64,000 nucleotides of DNA, taken from Liolophura sinensis. Lineage: Eukaryota > Mollusca > Polyplacophora > Chitonida > Chitonidae. The position numbers and the translations under genes are program-made. Of this stretch, positions 37,001-46,000 are shown piece by piece. The notes beneath the pieces are model-generated. The model saw only the letters and a program-made list of their open reading frames with translations, did no database searches and had not been told where the DNA came from. The stretch lies in NCBI RefSeq assembly GCF_032854445.1, contig NC_088305.1:13687717-13751716 (forward strand). The letters are read 5' to 3'. Numbering within the stretch: the first letter of the stretch is position 1; each line of letters begins with the position of its first letter.

Positions 37001-40000
37001 TGCTATTTAATGACAATGCATTTGCTATTTATGTGACAAGGTACTTACAATTTATGTGACAATGTATTTGCTATTTATGTGACAATGCATATGTTATTTA
37101 TGTGACAATGTATTTGTTACCTTATGAGCAGGCTGCCCGTAGAGTGATCCTGCTGACAGGCACCCCCGCCCTCTCCCGCCCCAGCGAGCTCTACACCCAG
37201 ATTGTGGCCGTCTGTCCAGGCTTGATGAAGTTCCATGAGTTCGGTGTCCGCTACTGCGATGGCAAGGAGGTGAGGTGTGATTGACACATACACGTACAAG
37301 TAATGATCTAAAGTGGCGTTCTTTTGAACCAAAAAATGAATATTTTTTATGCATATTGATTAACCATGACATAGGAATAAACACCGTGTTGTGGTTGCAG
37401 GTACGTTTAAAGTACATTTTTATGCGTTAATGTTTTGAAAATAGAAGACAAGGTTCTCTCCTATCATAGAAGACTGACAGACACAGTTAATGTGTTGTTT
37501 TTGTGTTGTGGCTACCATGGGGTTGGGATTTCTCTGGCTGTTCTAACATGGGATAGTTACAGTTAGTGCAGCAGCCAGGTGACTGAGTGTTGGTGGTGCT
37601 GTAGTTACCCTGGGGTTGGGATTTCTCTGGCTGTTCTAACATGGGATAGTTACAGTTAGTGTATCAGCCAGGTGACTGAGTGTTGTTTGTGTTGTAGTTA
37701 CCCTGGGGTTGGGATTTCTCTGGCTGTTCCAACATGGAAGAGTTACAGTTAGTGTATCAGCAAGGTGACTGAGTGTTGTTTGTGTTGTAGCTACCCTGGG
37801 GTTGGGATTTCTCTGGCTGTTCCAACATGGGAGAGTTACAGTTAGTGTATCAGCCAGGTGACTGAGTGTTGTTTGTGTTGTAGTTACCCTTGGGTTGGGA
37901 TTTCTCTGGCTGTTCTAACATGGAAGAGTTACAGTTAGTGTATCAGCCAGGTGACAGAGTGTTGTTTGTGTTGTAGTTACCCTGGGGTTGGGATTTCTCT
38001 GGCTGTTCCAACATGGAAGAGTTACAGTTAGTGTATCAGCAAGGTGACTGAGTGTTGTTTGTGTTGTAGCTACCCTGGGGTTGGGATTTCTCTGGCTGTT
38101 CCAACATGGGAGAGTTACAGTTAGTGTATCAGCCAGGTGACTGAGTGTTGTTTGTGTTGTAGTTACCCTGGGGTTGGGATTTCTCTGGCTGTTCTAACAT
38201 GGAAGAGTTACAGTTAGTGTATCAGCCAGGTGACAGAGTGTTGTTTGTGTTGTAGTTACCCTGGGGTTGGGATTTCTCTGGCTGTTCCAACATGGAAGAG
38301 TTACAGTTAGTGTATCAGCCAGGTGACAGAGTGTTGTTTGTGTTGTAGTTACCCTGGGGTTGGGATTTCTCTGGCTGTTCTAACATGGGAGAGTTACAGT
38401 TAGTGTATCAGCCAGGTGACTGAGTGTTGTTTGTGTTGTAGCTACCCTGGGGTTGGGATTTCTCTGGCTGTTCTAACATGGAAGAATTACAGTTAGTGTA
38501 TCAGCCAGGTGACTGGGTGTTGGTTGTGCTGTAGTTACCCTTGGGTTGGGATTTCTCTTGCTGTTCTAGCATGGGAGAGTTACAGTTAGTGCATCAGCCA
38601 GGTGACTGAGTGTTGGTGGTGTTGTAGTTACCCTGGGGTTGGGATTTCTCTTGCTGTTCTAGCATGGGAGAGTTACAGTTAGTGTATCAGCCAGGTGACT
38701 GAATGTTGTTTGTGTTGTAGTTACCCTGGGGTTGGGATTTCTCTGGCTGTTCCAACATGGGAGAGTTACAGTTGTTGCTGGAGGAGAAATTGATGATCAG
38801 GTATGGTACCTTGTACTCTATTTGTATATGACAAGTTAAGTTTATATCAAATTAACAGGTCCCTTCAGAGTTTTGATAGTGAAGGACTTCCACTCATAAA
38901 TCTGACCCTCGTTGTACAAATGAAATATTCATCAGGACGAAGTTAAACCTCATTTATTTCCCCCCAAAAATAAATCAAATAAATATGAAATATTTCCATT
39001 TGAATGGTTCAAGATTTTCAGAATTTTAGTACAAAATATAAAAATAATTTGAGACCCAATAGACATGCATAAACCTAAATCTATTACAGTTGACATGTAG
39101 GTTACTCAGACATATGTAGGTAAATGTGAAAAAATTATTTAGGTCTTTAACTGCATGTTTGTCTGATGTAAAGCTGTGAATGAATGAATGAATCCTTGGG
39201 GTTTAATGTCCTATTTAATGATTTATGAGTCATTAACTGTAAATAAACAGACTGCATGTTAGAGCGGTGTTACCGGTGTCTTCAGAACCTTGTGAAACCA
39301 AGGAAGAAATCTTGTCTGCAAACTCTCAGGCAAGAGCTGAAACATCACTCCTTCTTCCATTTATTTCCAGACGATTGAAGAAAGAAGTCCTGTCTCAGCT
39401 GCCTTCAAAGCTGCGCAAAATGGTCCTGTTGGATCCCTCTTCTATCAAAATATCGAAGGAAATGAAAAGAACGTCAACCACAGAGAACTTTGAGAAGCTA
39501 AAGGTAACGCTCTACCTGTGTGTGGTTTAGGTAGATTGGTTTATGATGACTCAAGGATGGCTACGTGATTCTGGAAGGGTTCATTTATTTATTTTATTTA
39601 TTTGAGTCGTGTTTCTCGTCATACTCAAGACTTTTTCACTTGCATTGGAAACATTGCAGACTGAATTTTATGTTGATATGTTAACTTGTTCGATTATTTC
39701 CATTATGATGATATCTTTTTCAGGGAATGAAGGGAAGAAAAATGCTGCTGGAATATTTCCATGATACAGCTCAGGCTAAAGTGGACGCTGTCAGGTATGG
39801 AAGGAGGGCACCTGCAGGAGTTACTGTAAAAGACCTACTGGTTGACTCGTATCAGTATAATGGCTGCGGCGGGTTGGCTTACTTGCCTTTGGTAAAAGCA
39901 TCTCATTGAAGCAGCACTAGATAAAAGAGCGGTGGAAATCCGACCTGCAACAAGGAGACACATTACATGCAATCTAAGGATTCCTTCATCATCATATGAC

Positions 40001-43000
40001 TGAAAATTGTTAAATACGACTTTAAACCCCAAGCACTCACTCACTCACTCACTCACTCACTCACCAACAACTGGAATGGGGTAAGAATGCTTTTCCTGCA
40101 TACAGCTAAATGGGCAGGCTAAAGACACATTCCTTTATCATGATGTTGTACATGAAGTTCTGTATTTCATGATGTATTTATTACCTTTTAATCTATTTAT
40201 GGAAATGTTAGGGGACAGAAGAGGGGGTGTTTCAGACATCCTGATTCTAGCCATGTATAATGTTAAAATCAAATAATTATGAAATGAATTGTTCCTGATT
40301 TTTTCAGAGGTTATGTTTTGGATTTGTTGGAGAGTGGTCAGAAATTTCTGTTGTTTGGTCATCATCAGGAGTTATTGGATGCCTTAGAAACTGCCCTTGA
40401 CAACAAGGTATTCCAGATATTGCTACGTATGTGTGGAAATATGGTTCTGCTCATTGCTTTATTCCTTGAATTTCCAATCATTGGTAATGGGAGTTTCAAA
40501 AATGTCTGCCTTGAGCATCTATCAGTATTTCTCTTTCAAGTCTGTTTGAAATTACTGCCCAGTACTAATGATATATCCTACGCATATCTTCCGCCCATCA
40601 AAGGTGCATTCTGATCGGATGTGGTGCAGATCCTATGTAGATCATACAGATATTGGTCGGCCCATGCCGAAATAGCGGGAACAGCCAAAGCGCAATCTCT
40701 ATCTTGCGTACACCATGTGTGGGCCTATTGGATGTTGCCACTTGAAAATAACAGGGTTATCCTGAGAGTACAAAGAGAGTGACTACTGAGAGTTTAGACT
40801 ACTTTTCACAAGTGGATCCTGTTATACAAATCCCTATGCGAATGATGGTTGGATCCCACGCCCATTATGAGGAGCCTGTCTTGGCCGTTTTATTGGCATA
40901 TGATGTCACCATCTACCTCATTTATTATAACCATGCTGCACGGATATTCCGGCTAACATCCATGCAAGATATATCATTAGGATCGGGCAGTACAGCATCT
41001 ACCTCACAAAAATATTTATTTATTCATTTGATCGGTGTTTTACGTCGTACTCAAGAATATTTCGCTTATACGACGGCAGCTAGCATTATGGTGGGTGGAA
41101 ACTGGGCAGAGCCCGGGGGAAACCCATGACCATCTGCAGGTTGCTGGAAGACCTTCCCATGTACGTCTCACGAAAATATGATAACTGTGTTATTGCATTC
41201 TCAAAATGATAAGAACAGAAACTCTGTTATTCTGTCACCACAATATGGCTGGAAAATAGCCAGTGTGGCGTTTAACCGTAATCATTCTGTTATTCTTCTT
41301 AATCCTTGTTTCCGCTAATGTCAGAAGATTCTGTGAATAGGTAGAAAAGATTCTGTTTTAGAAATATGTCACCATCAATGAAAGCACTGAATGTTTTTAT
41401 TGAAGTTGTCGTTGTCACAAGTAGTTATGGAAAATAGGTTTTTAGTGAATGGCAGGAAGAAACTCATGTCCTTTTATGTCCACATATTCACAGATATTTC
41501 ACATGATGAAACAAATTTAGAAGCATGAAACGTAAAAATGCATGCCATGCATTGAGGCAAGGTCACCAGACTTCTGGGTCAGTGTACATACGTCTTAGGG
41601 GCCACTTTCCAGAAACTTCGTAAATCAATTTTTCATAACTTTTCTCGTAAATGAAGTCGACTCATGGCGCTAAAGCTTACAGAGTTGTTTCTTTTGTTGT
41701 TGCTACAGGAAAGTGGCTGTTTTATCAGGATCGATGGTCGTACACCTTCAGAGCAGAGGAAGTCTCAATGTGACAGATTTCAGACCAATGACAGCGTGCG
41801 CGTGGCATTGCTGTCAATCACAGCCGCCAACGCAGGCCTCAACCTGACGTCCGCCTCTCTAGTCGTGTTTGCTGAACTGTTCTGGAACCCTGGGGTAAGC
41901 CGTATGTCACATGACTGCTTTTGTATCAGATTTTGCACTGATTACAGAAATCTGGTTTAGAACTATATGTACATGTTGTTGACAGTTTGTTATTTTTTGA
42001 TTGGTGATTTACACCGTACTCAAGAATATTTCACTTATACAATGGCAGCCAGCATTATGGCGGAAGGAAACCGGGCAGAGCCCGGGGGAAACCCACAACC
42101 ATCTGCAGGTTGCTGGAAGACCTCCCCACTTACGGCCGGAGAGGAAGCCAGCATGAGCTGGATATTGACAGTTTGAAATGAGAGTTTAATCTTTGACCAT
42201 TATGAGCTGTTGCCGATTTCCAACACAACACAGGCGAGTACAATGCCGATTTCCAACACAACACTTATGAATACAATGCCGATTTCCAACACAACATGAA
42301 CGAGTACAATGCCGATTTCTAACACTTCACAATGACCTATTTATTATATACCTGAACCTGTCCGAGGATTTATTTATTTATTTATTTCATTGGTGTTTTA
42401 CGCCATACTCAAGAATATTTTACTTAAACGACGACGGCCAGCATTATGGTGGGAGGAAACTGGGCAGAGTCCTGTGGAAACCCACGACCATCCGCAAATT
42501 GCTGCCAGACCTTCCCACGTATGGTCTAGGACTTAAAGCTGGTGCAAAAAAAAACCAATCAAATATACACGAACAGATTTATTTAAATAAATAAATATTT
42601 TCTATCCTAATGGAACAGATTTGAATACATTTATATGTAACAGACATGACATTAGAGTATCACAGACAGTGATTCATTAATTTTTTTTTTACCACATGCA
42701 GATTCTTGTTCAAGCAGAAGATCGTGTCCACCGTATTGGTCAGAAAGACTCTGTCAACGTTCATTACCTAGTCGCACCTGGAACAGCTGATGACCATATA
42801 TGGTAAGGATTCGTGTAACGTGTGGGAAGGTGTGTTAAACTGGCTGTGGACAGCATGTGTATGGTAAGAAGTCAGGAAACAAGTATTCATGTTCCAGTTA
42901 GTTCAGAACTGAGTGTGACAGTGTATGACAATTATATCTGTATCATGTATTGTGTATAAAAATCAAACATGGACCACAATTCAAACTGGCACGCCTGTCT

Positions 43001-46000
43001 ACGGAAGCTCGAAAGCGTGACACTTAAACATGTTATAGGGCTGGTCGGTTTCCTGCACTCATAAATCTGACAGCTGTTATGTACAAAAATTACAAAAATT
43101 CTTGGGAAAGGCATTTAGTGCCGGTAAGTCAATCAATCAATCAATCAAATATGTTACAGATGTATTAAAAGCGTCACAGTTTAATGTACATCAACATGAG
43201 GCATACCTAACCACCAAATCCTGGGAGCCTCTCTTCAATGTGGTCGTTGTGAGTTCAAATCCAGCTTATGCTGGTTTCATCTTCAGTCTTATGTGTTAAT
43301 GTCTGCGCCCACCATAATGCTTGTCGCATGTGGTATAAGGGAAATATTCTTGAGTATGGCATAAAACACCAATCAGGTCAAATGAATAAACTCATCACCA
43401 AATCCCCCCCCCTTCACCCCGCCCCAGTGGTATAGTCTCATAGCCCCAAAAGTTTAAGTGCCTTATACATGAATTTAATTAACAATGAGAAAATGAAGTG
43501 TTTTCCCGAAACAATATTTTAGAAGTATATTTAATGATCTCAAATTTTGCCCTTGATTATGGTGCAGAAGTTTGTCTGAATTTTCTGAGAGCTCTGTTGA
43601 TTCTTAGAAAGGTGTTTTGAGATTCGTTTAAAAGTTAGGATGATACTCTGCTGGAAAAAGAGAAATTCAGCACCAAAATTAAGATTTTATTGCACGTGTA
43701 GATAATAACAAAGTGGAGAAATTTATTTTTAAATTATGCACTGTGAAGTTTTGGCTGTTTTCAGGCCGCTTGTACAGAACAAGCTGAGTGTACTGAGTAA
43801 GGTGGGTTTGTCCAAGGAAGACTTCTCTGAGGCTGACACATGTCATCAACAGGTACGAATTGAAATGATTTCAATAGGAACAAAGGGGGACTCTGTGACC
43901 CAGGTGGGTAGCAAACCAGCGTGGCACAATGACCCGGGAGCCTCTCACTAATGTGGTCGCTGTGTGTTCAAGACCAGTTCATGCTGGCTCCCTCTCCTTC
44001 TGTACGTGGGAAGGTCTTACAGCAACCTGCGGGTGGTTGTGGATTTTCCCCGGGCTGCGCCCAGTTTCCTCCCACCATAATGCTGACCACTATCTTATAA
44101 GTGAAATATTCTTGAGTACGGCGTAAAACACCAATCAAATAAATAATAAATCAAAAGGAACAAATTAAAAACTCCAGAAAAGTAAGGTAGAACAAAGTGA
44201 GCTTTTCAAACTGAACATAGAATTCATGACACTGGTAAAATTACTCAAACTGTACTGTAACTACTTCAGTCATATAAATTGAGACAGTTTGGGGGGCATT
44301 TACATGTATTCACTTTGTGATATATGTAGATATGTGTATTATACATACATGTTTTTTTTGGCTGCAACCCTTTTTTTTAGATTTTCTATCTTGTTTTCAC
44401 CCAGGTAAACTTAGGCCAAAACATGTTGGACTTGGCTCAGAGATCCCAGCTTTCCCATATTTCCTGTGATTTCCTATATTTTATGTAGGATCCTCGAAAT
44501 GTCCAATATTTTCCAAAATATCCCTTTTTTGTCCTTTATTCTCCATTGTCTATTACCTTGTGTAAATTGGTTTCTTTGTTGTTCATTCCACATTATAACT
44601 TTTGCTGCTTTTTTCCATTGCCTATCACAACATGTCTGTTATAACATTTGCTGCTTATTCTCCATTGCCTATCACAACATCTGTTATAACATTTGCTGCT
44701 TATTCTCCATTGTCTATCACAACATGTCTGTTATAACATGTGCTGCTTATTCTCCATTGCCTATCACAACATCTGTTATAACATTTGCTGCTTATTCTCC
44801 ATTGTCTATCACAACATCTGTTATAACATTTGCTGCTTATTCTCCATTGTCTATCACAACATGTGTGTTATAACATGTGCTGCTTATTCTCCATTGTCTA
44901 TCACATGTCTGTTATAACATTTGCTGCTTATTCTCCATTGTCTATCACAACATGTCTGTTATAACATTTGCTGCTTATTCTCCATTGTCTATCACAACAT
45001 CTGTTATAACATTTGCTGCTTATTCTCCATTGTCTATCACAACATGTCTGTTATAACATTTGCTGCTTATTCTCCATTGTCTATCACAACATGTCTGTTA
45101 TAACATGTGCTGCTTATTCTCCATTGTCTATCACAATATGCCTGTTATAACATTTGCTACTTATTCTCCATTGCCTATCACAACATCTGTTATAACATTT
45201 GCTGCTTATTCTCCATTGTCTATCACAACATGTCTGTTATAACATGTGCTGCTTATTCTCCATTGTCTATCACAACATCTGTTATAACATTTGCTGCTTA
45301 TTCTCCATTGTCTATCACAACATCTGTTATAACATTTGCTGCTTATTCTCCATTGTCTATCACAACATGTCTGTTATAACATTTGCTGCTTATTCTCCAT
45401 TGCCTGTCACAACATCTGTTATAACATTTGCTGCTTATTCTCCATTGTCTATCACAACATCTGTTATAACATTTGCTGCTTATTCTCCATTGTCTATCAC
45501 AACATGTCTGTTATAACATTTGCTGCTTATTCTCCATTGTCTATCACAACATGTCTGTTATAACATGTGCTGCTTATTCTCCATTGTCTATCACAACATG
45601 TCTGTTATAACATGTGCTGCTTATTCTCCATTGTCTATCACAACATCTGTTATAACATTTGCTGCTTATTCTCCATTGTCTATCACAACATGTCTGTTAT
45701 AACATTTGCTGCTTATTCTCCATTGTCTATCACAACATGTCTGTTATAACATTTGCTGCTTATTCTCCATTGTCTATCACAACATGTCTATTTTATCTTT
45801 TGCTGCTTATTCTCCATTGTCTTTCCCAACATGTCTGTTATAACATTTGCTGCTTATTCTCCATTGTCTATCACAACATGTCTGTTATGACATTTGCTGC
45901 TTATTCTCCATTGTCTATCACAACATGTCTATTATAACATTTGCTGCTTATTCTCCATAGTCTATCACGTGTCTATTATAACTTCTGCTGCTTATTCTCC

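Noticed and set aside
37490..38720. Array of extra coding exons in SMARCAL1 (true exon multiplication)
   Set aside because: Copies 1-13 lack the exon's 3' part and its donor, and contain an in-frame TGA if read through. They are boundary fragments, not alternative full exons.
44466..45937. Cascade of 60-135-aa plus-strand frames with [14 protein letters not shown] repeats
   Set aside because: The 45/47-bp minisatellite shifts phase every unit; frames start and stop at subtype changes.
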